Source: Paludibacter sp. UBA6032
Lineage (GTDB): Bacteria; Bacteroidota; Bacteroidia; Bacteroidales; Paludibacteraceae
NCBI GenBank assembly: GCA_002427885.1
Contig: DIZI01000021.1
Span: forward strand, 62,001-126,000
Direction of reading: 5' to 3'
DNA: 64,000 bases
In this document: positions 45,585 to 54,546 of the stretch, piece by piece
Position numbering within the stretch: position 1 is the first letter of the stretch
How the letters are laid out: each line of letters begins with the position of its first letter
Made by a program: the position numbers and the translations under genes
The notes under the pieces: generated by a model
What the model saw: the letters and a program-made list of their open reading frames with translations, nothing else
What the model was told of the DNA's origin: nothing
Databases searched by the model: none

Positions 45585-46751
45585 TTATTTCGAACCAATC
45601 CAGGTAGCCTTGTGCCAGAGAATTTCAAGTGGTCCCTGCTTGTGATGTTTAAACCACCAGTAACTGAAATATCCCTGCAAAACTGCTAATGTGATGCCGA
45701 TGAATAAACAATAGGTCGCTCCGGTATATTGATATAAACCCAACCCAAAACCATAATAAATAAACGAACCAATCATTGATTGCATTATGTAGTTTGACAA
45801 ACTCATACGTCCTATGGGAGAAAAAATATTCAGTATCCTGCCGAATGTGCCGGTTTGAAAAAGCAATACAAAACCCGACACCAAAACAAACATAAATGCC
45901 ATATTGGTCCACGACTTTTCCATTATTACCAGTGGACGGCGAACTGCTGTGTTGCTAATCCAATCATGCAATCCATTTTGAACGATAAATAAGGGGATAA
46001 ATAATACGGTTGCAACAACAAGTGTTTTCAGCCAGAACTTTTTATTTTCAGTTGATACAACAAACAAGGATTTTCTGCCGGCCAGCATACCAAGCAAAAA
46101 TAAAGACAAAGTTTGGAAAACGCGCCCCACTTCCCACGACCATATTATTACACCCATTTTCCCGTTGGTCAGGTTACCAATGACTGTTTTCACAAATGAA
46201 TCACCCGTAATATACTCCCCCATCCTGTCAAAGTAAGATCCGGCAATATGGTTGACTGGCTTTATATCCGGATTCAGAATTGAATTTATCAAGTTCATCA
46301 ATTCGTAAGGTTGCAACATGAAGATAAGTGCAATCCAGAAAACCATCTTGTTGTTTAATTTGGCAAAAGGGATAATAAAGAATCCGATAACGGCATAAAT
46401 GGTCAAAATATCACCTTCGTAGAAAGCGGAATTAATCAGACCAAAGCCAAGCAAAAGCAATAATCTCCACGCAAATCTGCCTCTGAACTCTTTCCCTTTT
46501 TTCTCCTGGTTGTTGGACTGAATAAAGTAAGTCAAACCAAAAAGCAGGGCGAAAATGGCATATGATTTTCCTGAAAACAGGAAAAAAAGTGTATCCCAGA
46601 TTCCTTTATCAATGGGAGGCATCCATACAGGAAGATTTTTGGGGGAGAAATAGAAATCGAAATGTTCCAGATTGTGCAATAACATGATTGATACGATTGC
46701 AAATCCACGTAGGGCGTCAACTACCTGAAGACGGGATTGATTTGAATTCAT
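45585..46751 (-). CDS. DUF418/YeiB-family membrane protein
   Basis: 388 residues with about ten hydrophobic helices. The start VVDALRGFAIVSIMLLHNLEHF is the acyltransferase-like DALRGFAxxGI motif of the family, and the end SPIGRMSLSNYIMQSMIGSFIYYGFG followed by a GPLEILWHK tail is the DUF418 signature. Such proteins are suspected to transfer or transport acyl groups at the membrane, but no function is established. I chose ATG 46751 because it gives MNSNQSRLQVVDALRG with the usual short N-terminus; an upstream ATG at 46817 would add 22 residues. Same strand as the CDF-like gene, 82 bases apart. Confidence 0.85.
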   Translation of the reverse strand: MNSNQSRLQVVDALRGFAIVSIMLLHNLEHFDFYFSPKNLPVWMPPIDKGIWDTLFFLFSGKSYAIFALLFGLTYFIQSNNQEKKGKEFRGRFAWRLLLLLGFGLINSAFYEGDILTIYAVIGFFIIPFAKLNNKMVFWIALIFMLQPYELMNLINSILNPDIKPVNHIAGSYFDRMGEYITGDSFVKTVIGNLTNGKMGVIIWSWEVGRVFQTLSLFLLGMLAGRKSLFVVSTENKKFWLKTLVVATVLFIPLFIVQNGLHDWISNTAVRRPLVIMEKSWTNMAFMFVLVSGFVLLFQTGTFGRILNIFSPIGRMSLSNYIMQSMIGSFIYYGFGLGLYQYTGATYCLFIGITLAVLQGYFSYWWFKHHKQGPLEILWHKATWIGSK

Positions 46752-46848
46752 AAATTTAAGGCTAACTTGATTATTAAGTAGAATGTAAACCTGATTCGAA
46801 CAGGACAGTATTATCACAGACGAATCACTTAAGTAAGTGGAAATAAAT

Positions 46849-47099
46849 AATGTCGTATAATCGAGTAAAAAAAATGAAGAATAGCACGCAGATAAACGCT
46901 GATTTAACGGATTTTAAAACAGATTTTAATTTCGACAGGTCGAAATTGATGTTCAGACATTTACTATCATATCAGTCATGCTTGCATGACTTAAATCCGT
47001 CCCTATAGCTATCGGGATACATAAGATTAAATATTATCCGTTCTTATCCGCAGAGTCCGTGAAAATCTGCGTTCTATTCTTTTTATAAAATACGACATT
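46849..47099. repeat. Long inverted-repeat element (MITE-like), copy 2
   Basis: Ends AATGTCGT (46849) and ACGACATT (47099), with GAATAG..CGC and GCG..CTATTC mirrored inside. Internal palindromes are ATTTCGACAGGTCGAAAT (46930-46947), AGTCATGCTTGCATGACT (46974-46991) and the imperfect TCCCTATAGCTATCGGGA (47000-47017). The first two follow the reverse-complement order of copy 1 (10670-10910), but the third is in a different place, so the element is modular. It fills the gap between DUF418 and the next GH43; the remaining bases to 47300 are AT-rich with no feature seen. Confidence 0.8.
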
Positions 47100-47300
47100 A
47101 TAGTTGTTCTATTACTTAGATGATTTTTCGCCACCAAAATTAGCAATTATTTTTTATAATTAAGCTAAACCATTAAAAATAATCAACATTTCAAATGACA
47201 ACTTATTCGTATGAATCAACGGACACGAATTTGAAATTAAACTTATATTATTTTCCCCTTTATTGAATGAATTCTTTACCTTGAGAAAGAAAAGAATATA

Positions 47301-47308
47301 TAATTTTG
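47301..47308 (+). promoter_or_regulatory. -7 promoter element of the GH43-GH2 pair
   Basis: TAATTTTG followed by CA, 51 bases upstream of the ATG at 47359. Confidence 0.55.
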
Positions 47309-47358
47309 CAATGAATATTTCCAAATAAACAGCCCGATTAAAATTTTGCTTCAAGAAA

Positions 47359-48354
47359 ATGAAAACTCAAAAAACACATTCTATATCCAAATCTATTTTA
47401 CTTCTTATCTTAATAAGTTTTACTTCTGGCATATTTGCTCAGTCGATGGAAACAAAAACCAGTATCCTTAATGGACAGGATTTTACAGACATAAAAGGAA
47501 CAGTAATTACTGCTCATGGCGGAGGATTTCTTAAGGTAGGTGACTATTATTATTGGTTGGGTGAAAATAGAAAAAACGGTGTTTTTGTTTCCTGTTACCG
47601 GTCAAAAGATTTGATGAATTGGGAATTTCGTGCGGATTTACTGACAAGAGAATCTAATCCCACACTCGATCGTGCCAATATTGAAAGACCAAAAGTCATT
47701 TACAACGAAAAGACCAAAAAATACATTATGTGGATGCACTATGAATATGGACGCGATTACAGTTATGCTCGTGCAGCCGTTGCCTTTTCAGATAATATCG
47801 AGAAACCGTTTACTTTCCTGAAAAGTTTCCGTCCTTTCGAAAACATGTCACGCGACTGTACTTTATACAAAGACGAAGACGGAACTGCATACTTCCTTTC
47901 AGCTGCCCGCGAAAATTATGATATGATGTTGTACAGACTGACTGATGATTATCTGGATGCTAAAGAACAAATTGCAACTCTTTGGCCGGGTGGACACCGT
48001 GAAGCTCCTGCAATGGTAAAACGAGGTGATTACTACTTTTTAATGACATCCGGTTGTACCGGTTGGACGCCAAATCAGGGAAAATATGCTTACGCCAAAT
48101 CAATACTCGGACCCTGGTCCGATCTGAAAGATATAGGAAATTCAACGACTTACGATTCTCAATCCACTTTTATTTTGCCAATTAAAGGAAATAAAAAAAT
48201 AAATTATTTGTATGTCGGTGACCGTTGGGATGGGAAAAAGTATTCAAATTCAACTTATATTTTCTTACCTTTGACATTTGAAAATGACAGCACCATGGAA
48301 CTTAAATGGGTGGATAAAATCAGTCCTAATGTTCAGACCGGTATGATTGATTAG
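47359..48354 (+). CDS. GH43 of the exo-beta-1,3-galactanase type
   Basis: 331 residues, signal peptide about 1-28. The VITAHGGGFLKVGDYYYWLGENR start is characteristic of GH43 exo-1,3-galactanases (subfamily 24-like). Instead of the normal base-acid pair, these enzymes use two Glu and one Gln; here E109 (NIERPKVIYN), E215 (HREAPAM) and Q268 (YDSQSTFI) are in the matching places. It should cleave the beta-1,3-galactan backbone of type II arabinogalactan from the end, bypassing side chains. No T9SS tail, so periplasmic. Followed by the GH2 beta-galactosidase after 125 bases. Confidence 0.85.
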   Translation: MKTQKTHSISKSILLLILISFTSGIFAQSMETKTSILNGQDFTDIKGTVITAHGGGFLKVGDYYYWLGENRKNGVFVSCYRSKDLMNWEFRADLLTRESNPTLDRANIERPKVIYNEKTKKYIMWMHYEYGRDYSYARAAVAFSDNIEKPFTFLKSFRPFENMSRDCTLYKDEDGTAYFLSAARENYDMMLYRLTDDYLDAKEQIATLWPGGHREAPAMVKRGDYYFLMTSGCTGWTPNQGKYAYAKSILGPWSDLKDIGNSTTYDSQSTFILPIKGNKKINYLYVGDRWDGKKYSNSTYIFLPLTFENDSTMELKWVDKISPNVQTGMID

Positions 48355-48479
48355 ATTCAGCAGGATTTTTCAATATCCTTAATGGCTCTGTTGCATATTA
48401 CCGGAAAAATGTTTTTCATTTCAAATCATTTTGATGTAATCTAAATTTAAATATTTACTATAACTAAAAACACCTTTTG

Positions 48480-51400
48480 ATGAAAAAAAGAATGATATTA
48501 GGCAGTTTTTTTGCTGCATTTCTTTTTCCTGTCTTTGCTCAAAATGCAGCGGTTGCAAACGACTGGGAAAATCCTACCGTTTTTCAGATTAATCGCGAAC
48601 CAGCACGTGCTGCATTTCTTCCTTATGCCGATGAGTCTTCAGCCATTGCTGATGAATATATTCGCTCCCCCTGGTTTTTGTCCCTCGATGGAAACTGGAA
48701 ATTCCAATGGTCTCCAACTCCCGATCAACGACCAAAAGATTTTTATAAAACTGATTTCAATGTTATTAACTGGAAAGAAATTTCAGTTCCTTCTAATTGG
48801 GAGTTAAAAGGGTATGGAATTCCAATTTATACGAATGCAACCTATCCGTTTCCTAAAAATCCACCTTATATCGACCATTCCGACAACCCGGTTGGTTCGT
48901 ACCGTCGTTATATTGACATTCCGGCTGATTGGAACAATCGTCGGGTTTTTATCCATTTCGAAGCGGGAACTTCGGCTATGTATGTTTGGGTTAATGGACA
49001 AAAAGTAGGTTATACGGAAAACACCAAGAGTCCGGCCGAATTTGATATTACAAACTATGTAAAACCGGGGAAAAATCTGATAGCCGTAGAAGTGTATCGC
49101 TGGAGTGATGGTTCTTACCTCGAAGATCAGGATTTTTGGCGTATTTCCGGTATTGACAGGGATGTGTATCTTTTCAGTACTGAAAATGTGCGTATTTCCG
49201 ATTTTTTTGCACGTCCCGATTTGGATGCAGCGTATAAAAACGGAAGTTTGTCAGTTGATATAAAGTTGAAAAACATGAATTCAGTTGCCAAAAGCAACCA
49301 GCTTGTGGAAGCTAAATTGGTGGATGCTTCCGGGAAAGTGATTTTTGTAAAAACACTGAAGATGAATGTTGCAGCCAATGCAAGCGATTCAACCACACTG
49401 AATCAGAAGGTTTCTGCACCAAAATTATGGAGTAATGAAACCCCAAATTTGTACACTTTATTGCTGACACTTAAGGATGAAACCGGACGGTTGAATGAAG
49501 TGATAGGCTCGCAAATTGGATTCCGCAAAGTAGAATTGAAAAACGGGCAATTGCTGGTAAATGGCATTCGAATTATTGTTCACGGTGTCAATATTCATGA
49601 ACATAACCCGATAACCGGACATTATCAGGACAAAGAAACGATGATGAAAGATATCCGGTTGATGAAGCAATTGAACATAAATGCTGTACGTTGCAGCCAT
49701 TACCCCAATAATTTAAATTGGGTGAAATTATGCAGTCAATATGGATTGTTTATGGTCGACGAAGCCAACATCGAAAGTCATGGTATGGGTTATGGAAAAG
49801 AGAATATGGCCTATAATCCGCTCTGGGACAATATGCATTTGGATAGAACTTATAGCCTGGTTGAACGCGATAAAAATTTTCCGGCCGTTATTATCTGGTC
49901 ATTAGGAAACGAAGCAAGCAATGGTGATGTGTTTAAAAAGACCTATGCCTGGATCAAAAAACGTGACAATACCCGTTTGGTTCAGTTTGAACAAGCTCAT
50001 GAGCAGGATAATACCGATATTGTATGCCCTATGTATCCAGGGGTTTCGTATATGAAAGAATACGGCAATCGCGAGAATGTGAAACGTCCGTTCATTATGT
50101 GTGAATATGCGCATGCCATGGGAAATAGTAGTGGAAATTTTCAGGAATATTGGGATATTATTCACAACAGTAAAAATTTGCAGGGCGGATTTATCTGGGA
50201 TTGGGTTGATCAGGGTTTTGAAGTGACCGACGAAGTTGGACGTAAGTATTGGGCTTACGGTGGTGATATGGGAAGTCAAAATTACACAAATGACGAAAAT
50301 TTCGATCATAATGGATTGGTTTGGCCAGACCGCACACCGCATCCGGGTGCTTTCGAAGTGAAAAAAGTATATCAGGATATTCTTTTCAAAGCGGTTGATT
50401 TGGATAAAGGGATTATTCGGATCGAAAATGGATTCGGGTATACAAATCTTGAAAATTACCTATTCAAATATGAAGTGTTGGAAAACGGATCGGTTATCAA
50501 AGAAGGAACCGTTGATGTGAACCTTGCCCCACTTTCGCAAAAGCAAGTTCAGTTGGCTTTGCCGGCTCTTCCGACAAAAGATGGCGTGGAATATGTTTTG
50601 AATATTTTTGCACTTACAAAAGTTGGCACTGAAATAATGCCACAGAATTTTGAAATTGCACGCGAACAGTTCAAACTCGGCGAGGGGAAATACTTTGTAA
50701 CTGCAAATACTTCCGGCGATAAACCAAAAGTAACTGACGATAAAGACCGTATAACACTCAGTGCGGCCGGGGTTGATGTTAGTATTAATAAGTGGTCCGG
50801 ATTGATTGGAAGATATAAAGCAGACAATAACTGGTACTTCAATCAGAATCCGACTCCAAACTTCTGGCGGGCTCCAACCGATAATGATTTCGGAAATGGA
50901 ATGGAGAAAAAATGTAACATTTGGCGAATGGCAGGAGAAAATACCTCTGTAAAAAATATCGCTGTTAAAGAAGAAAATGGCAAAGCAATTGTTACGGCTG
51001 ATATTTATTTAAAAGATGTAGCTTCCGATTATCAAATTGTCTACACTATGACTGGTGATGGAGCTTTAGCGGTTGATGTACATTATAAAGCCGGTGTGAA
51101 TGAATTACCTGAAATGCCCCGCTTTGGAATGATTATGTCGCTGAATAATGAATATGACAACTTTACATATTATGGCCGTGGTCCGTTGGAAAACTACTCC
51201 GACCGCAATACGGCATCGTTTATTGGTATTTATAATTCCAAAGTCGCCGATCAATATGTACCCTATACGCGTCCGCAGGAAAATGGTTACAAAACCGATT
51301 TACGTTGGCTCACTCTGACCAATAATGAGGGCAAAGGAATTCGTATCGAAGGTTTGCAACCAATTTGTGCCAGTGCACTCAATAATTGGCCGGAAGATTT

Positions 51401-51590
51401 TGATCCGGGATTATCTAAAAAATACCGACACACCAATGACATCACTCCACGTAGAGAAGTTGTTCTTAGCGTCGATTTAGCGCAACGAGGTGTTGGTGGT
51501 GACAACAGCTGGGGTGCATATCCGCACAAACAATATTTGTTGAAAGACAAGGAATACAATTATGGTTTTGTGATTAAACCAATAAAATAA
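48480..51590 (+). CDS. GH2 beta-galactosidase (LacZ-like, secreted)
   Basis: 1036 residues, signal peptide about 1-21. Full LacZ architecture: sugar-binding domain (NPTVFQINREPARAAFLPY, NWELKGYGIPIYTN), Ig-like domain, barrel with GVNIHEHNPITGHYQDKETM, acid/base E478 (SLGNEASNG), nucleophile E542 (MCEYAHAMGNSSGNF), a second Ig domain and the C-terminal Bgal_small_N sandwich (FWRAPTDNDFGNG). It should release terminal beta-galactose in the periplasm. The ATG at 48480 is preferred to the in-frame TTG one codon earlier. Paired with the exo-galactanase-type GH43 and terminated by the hairpin at 51620. Confidence 0.95.
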   Translation: MKKRMILGSFFAAFLFPVFAQNAAVANDWENPTVFQINREPARAAFLPYADESSAIADEYIRSPWFLSLDGNWKFQWSPTPDQRPKDFYKTDFNVINWKEISVPSNWELKGYGIPIYTNATYPFPKNPPYIDHSDNPVGSYRRYIDIPADWNNRRVFIHFEAGTSAMYVWVNGQKVGYTENTKSPAEFDITNYVKPGKNLIAVEVYRWSDGSYLEDQDFWRISGIDRDVYLFSTENVRISDFFARPDLDAAYKNGSLSVDIKLKNMNSVAKSNQLVEAKLVDASGKVIFVKTLKMNVAANASDSTTLNQKVSAPKLWSNETPNLYTLLLTLKDETGRLNEVIGSQIGFRKVELKNGQLLVNGIRIIVHGVNIHEHNPITGHYQDKETMMKDIRLMKQLNINAVRCSHYPNNLNWVKLCSQYGLFMVDEANIESHGMGYGKENMAYNPLWDNMHLDRTYSLVERDKNFPAVIIWSLGNEASNGDVFKKTYAWIKKRDNTRLVQFEQAHEQDNTDIVCPMYPGVSYMKEYGNRENVKRPFIMCEYAHAMGNSSGNFQEYWDIIHNSKNLQGGFIWDWVDQGFEVTDEVGRKYWAYGGDMGSQNYTNDENFDHNGLVWPDRTPHPGAFEVKKVYQDILFKAVDLDKGIIRIENGFGYTNLENYLFKYEVLENGSVIKEGTVDVNLAPLSQKQVQLALPALPTKDGVEYVLNIFALTKVGTEIMPQNFEIAREQFKLGEGKYFVTANTSGDKPKVTDDKDRITLSAAGVDVSINKWSGLIGRYKADNNWYFNQNPTPNFWRAPTDNDFGNGMEKKCNIWRMAGENTSVKNIAVKEENGKAIVTADIYLKDVASDYQIVYTMTGDGALAVDVHYKAGVNELPEMPRFGMIMSLNNEYDNFTYYGRGPLENYSDRNTASFIGIYNSKVADQYVPYTRPQENGYKTDLRWLTLTNNEGKGIRIEGLQPICASALNNWPEDFDPGLSKKYRHTNDITPRREVVLSVDLAQRGVGGDNSWGAYPHKQYLLKDKEYNYGFVIKPIK

Positions 51591-51619
51591 ACACTTAAAT
51601 TCTTTTCTGATTTTAAAAA

Positions 51620-51658
51620 AAAATGGTTGGGATGCACTACATCCCGACCATTTTTTTT
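51620..51658 (+). terminator. Terminator of the GH2 gene
   Basis: AATGGTTGGGATG and CATCCCGACCATT with a 5-base loop and one G-T pair, flanked by A and T runs; works in either direction. Confidence 0.9.
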
Positions 51659-51802
51659 AAAATTTCAGCATAATCCTTCAGATAAAAATACGATAATTTA
51701 TTCTGAATGAGTTCCGTTTTTTTGACAATTAATTAATTCAAAAACATTATTCATCTTTTCAATTTATCGCTTTTTTTCATCATCAATGTTTGAATTTAGC
51801 AG

Positions 51803-51859
51803 TTTTCAGCACATTTTTTAGCCTTTAAACAATAAAAAACAAAAATAATGTGCTGAAAA
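51803..51859. promoter_or_regulatory. Perfect inverted repeat upstream of the topA promoter
   Basis: TTTTCAGCACATT (51803-51815) and AATGTGCTGAAAA (51847-51859), 13-base perfect arms with a 31-base AT-rich spacer. The right arm directly precedes the -33 TTTG of the topA promoter. Operator or DNA-loop site is possible. Confidence 0.6.
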
Positions 51860-51892
51860 TTTGGCTCGTACCTACTTGTTTTTGTTATTTTG
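51860..51892 (+). promoter_or_regulatory. topA promoter
   Basis: -33 TTTG (51860-51863) and a near-consensus -7 TATTTTG (51886-51892) are 22 bases apart. The leader to the ATG is about 140 bases and AT-rich. Confidence 0.5.
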
Positions 51893-52031
51893 CACCCGAA
51901 TTCAAAAACCTGACACTTGCATTAGAAATATTTTGATCTTAATTAATAAATTTGTTTGTTCAATTTAGATAAAAAAAAATGAACCCTCTGGCAATTATTA
52001 ATTAATATTTATTCATCCTTAATTAATCTGT

Positions 52032-54452
52032 ATGTCCAAAAACCTTGTTATTGTAGAGTCACCGGCAAAAGCTAAAACGATAGAAAAATTCCTTGGAAAA
52101 GATTATCAGGTCATGTCCAGTTTCGGACATATACGCGATTTGGCTGAAAAAGGCATTGGAATTGATTTTGAAAACAATTATCAGCCACAATATGTGGTTT
52201 CAACCGACAAGAAAAAAATAGTCTCGGAACTTAAAAAAGCAAGTAAAGATGCAGAAATGGTCTGGCTTGCTTCCGATGAAGACCGTGAGGGAGAAGCCAT
52301 AGCCTGGCACTTGTACGAAGAACTGAAACTAAAGAGTGAAAATACCCGTCGTATTGTTTTCCATGAAATCACCAAAGAAGCCATTCTTCACGCTATTGAT
52401 AATCCCCGGGATATCGACATCCATTTGGTTGATGCTCAACAAGCCCGTCGCATCCTCGACCGGATTGTAGGTTTTGAACTCTCGCCCATCCTCTGGAGAA
52501 AAATACGTCCATCGCTTTCAGCCGGCCGTGTTCAATCGGTTGCCGTTCGACTGATTGTTGAACGAGAACGTGAAATCAACCAATTTACTGCAGAAGCGAC
52601 TTATCGTGTAAGTGCCGTATTTAAATCATTTGATGTTAATCATAAAGAAGTAGAACTAAAAGCAGAATTACAACAACGTTTTACATCCAAAGAAGAAGCA
52701 CAGGATTTTCTGGAGAAATGTAAAGATGCGCAATTTAGTGTTGATAATATCGTCACCAAACCGGCTAAAAAATCTCCCGCACCTCCTTTTACTACTTCTA
52801 CCCTGCAACAGGAAGCTGCCCGTAAGTTAGGGTTTTCAGTAGCACAGACCATGCAGGTTGCTCAACGCCTTTATGAAGCAGGGAAAATTACCTATATGCG
52901 TACTGACTCTGTTAACCTGTCCGATTTAGCATTAGGAACTTCCAAAGCTGAAATCATTAGCATGGCCGGTCAGAAATACGTTCATATCCGAAAGTTTAAT
53001 ACTAAAACCTTAGGAGCACAGGAAGCACACGAAGCAATTCGTCCGAGTTATATGAATGCTCATACTGTTGAAGGTTCTTCGCAGGAAAAACGACTTTACG
53101 AATTGATATGGAAACGGACCATTGCTTCGCAAATGTCGGATGCCGAACTTGAAAAGACATCCATTTATATCAGTATATCAGGCATTCAACATCAATTTAT
53201 TGCTTCGGGGGAAGTCATTGTGTTTGATGGTTTTCTGAAAGTTTATCTGGAGTCGACCGATGATGAATCGGATGCAGAAAATGAATCATTGCTTCCCGCA
53301 ATGAAAAATGGTGAAAAACTTTTGCCGGAAGAAATTGTTGCGCAACAACGTTTCTCGCAAAAACCACCACGCTACGGTGAAGCCGGTCTGGTACGCAAAC
53401 TGGAAGAGTTGGGCATTGGCCGTCCCTCTACTTATGCTCCTACAATTTCAACGATACAAAATCGTTTGTATGTAGAAAAAGGTGACCGTGAAGCTTACAA
53501 ACGTGATTTCAATGTTCTTAAACTGAAAGCCGGTAAAATTACGGATAAAATTAAAATTGAGAATACCGGTGCCGAAAAATCCAAACTCTTCCCAACAGAT
53601 ATAGGTTTGGTTGTAACTGATTTTTTAATTGAGAACTTCCCTGATGTATTGAATTATAATTTTACGGCCGATGTTGAAAAAGAATTCGATAACATTGCCG
53701 ATGGCGATATAAAATGGACAGCCTCTATCGATAAGTTTTACAAGAAATTCCATCCCATTGTAGAAGATACAATGAAAAATTCCGAACGCCAGGTGGGTGA
53801 ACGGGTTTTGGGAACGGATCCGAAAAGTGGGCGTCAACTTTCGGTAAAAATTGGAAAATACGGACCTTTGGCACAGATTGGAACAGTAGAAGAAGAAGAA
53901 AAACCTGTTTTTGCATCACTTCGTCGCGACCAATCCATCGAAAGTATAACTTTTGAAGAAGCTCTTGAATTATTCAAGCTCCCCCGCCAGATTGGAGAAT
54001 TTGAAGACAAAGTTATGACTGTTGCTATTGGTCGTTTTGGACCCTATATCCGTCACGATGGAGCATTCTATTCGCTACCGAAAACCGACGATCCAATGAA
54101 AGTGTCGACTGAACGTGCCATTGAAATAATTGAAGAAAAAAGGGAAGTTGAGAAAAATCGAATTATACAGACTCTGGGAGCAGAGAATGAAATTCAGGTG
54201 TTGAATGGTCGTTTTGGACCTTATTTCACCCGTGACAAGGTAAACTACAAAATACCGAATGGAACCGATCCTAACTTGCTTACGCTCGAAAAATGTCTGG
54301 AATTGATCGCAGCACAGCCCGATGCCGCAACGAAAAAGAAACCTTTTGGACGCAAAACAGCTGCTGCAAAACCAGCCAGGGAAAAAACACCTGCAAAGGC
54401 TAAACCAAAAGCTAAAGTCAAAACTAAAGCTAAGCCAAAGGCTAAAAAATGA
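52032..54452 (+). CDS. topA: DNA topoisomerase I
   Basis: 806 residues. The Toprim domain begins MSKNLVIVESPAKAKTIEKFLG and holds the acidic DEDREGEAIAWHL metal site. The catalytic Tyr is Y288 in ITYMRTDSVNLS; RRILDRIVGFELSPILW and PPRYGEAGLVRKLEELGIGRPSTYAPTI are type IA hallmarks. It relaxes negative supercoils by single-strand passage. The C-terminus has no zinc fingers but repeats of the GRFGPYI type (VAIGRFGPYIRHDG, LNGRFGPYFTRD), then a Lys/Ala/Pro-rich tail of about 40 residues with KAKPKAK repeats, probably for non-specific DNA binding. The following DUF4831 gene may share its transcript. Confidence 0.97.
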   Translation: MSKNLVIVESPAKAKTIEKFLGKDYQVMSSFGHIRDLAEKGIGIDFENNYQPQYVVSTDKKKIVSELKKASKDAEMVWLASDEDREGEAIAWHLYEELKLKSENTRRIVFHEITKEAILHAIDNPRDIDIHLVDAQQARRILDRIVGFELSPILWRKIRPSLSAGRVQSVAVRLIVEREREINQFTAEATYRVSAVFKSFDVNHKEVELKAELQQRFTSKEEAQDFLEKCKDAQFSVDNIVTKPAKKSPAPPFTTSTLQQEAARKLGFSVAQTMQVAQRLYEAGKITYMRTDSVNLSDLALGTSKAEIISMAGQKYVHIRKFNTKTLGAQEAHEAIRPSYMNAHTVEGSSQEKRLYELIWKRTIASQMSDAELEKTSIYISISGIQHQFIASGEVIVFDGFLKVYLESTDDESDAENESLLPAMKNGEKLLPEEIVAQQRFSQKPPRYGEAGLVRKLEELGIGRPSTYAPTISTIQNRLYVEKGDREAYKRDFNVLKLKAGKITDKIKIENTGAEKSKLFPTDIGLVVTDFLIENFPDVLNYNFTADVEKEFDNIADGDIKWTASIDKFYKKFHPIVEDTMKNSERQVGERVLGTDPKSGRQLSVKIGKYGPLAQIGTVEEEEKPVFASLRRDQSIESITFEEALELFKLPRQIGEFEDKVMTVAIGRFGPYIRHDGAFYSLPKTDDPMKVSTERAIEIIEEKREVEKNRIIQTLGAENEIQVLNGRFGPYFTRDKVNYKIPNGTDPNLLTLEKCLELIAAQPDAATKKKPFGRKTAAAKPAREKTPAKAKPKAKVKTKAKPKAKK

Positions 54453-54546
54453 TATTAGCCCCCAACGTTATATTAATCAATTTCTTTATAACAAGTAGAA
54501 AAAAATTTAATAAAACGAAGTAAATAACCAACAACAACCCAATCAA

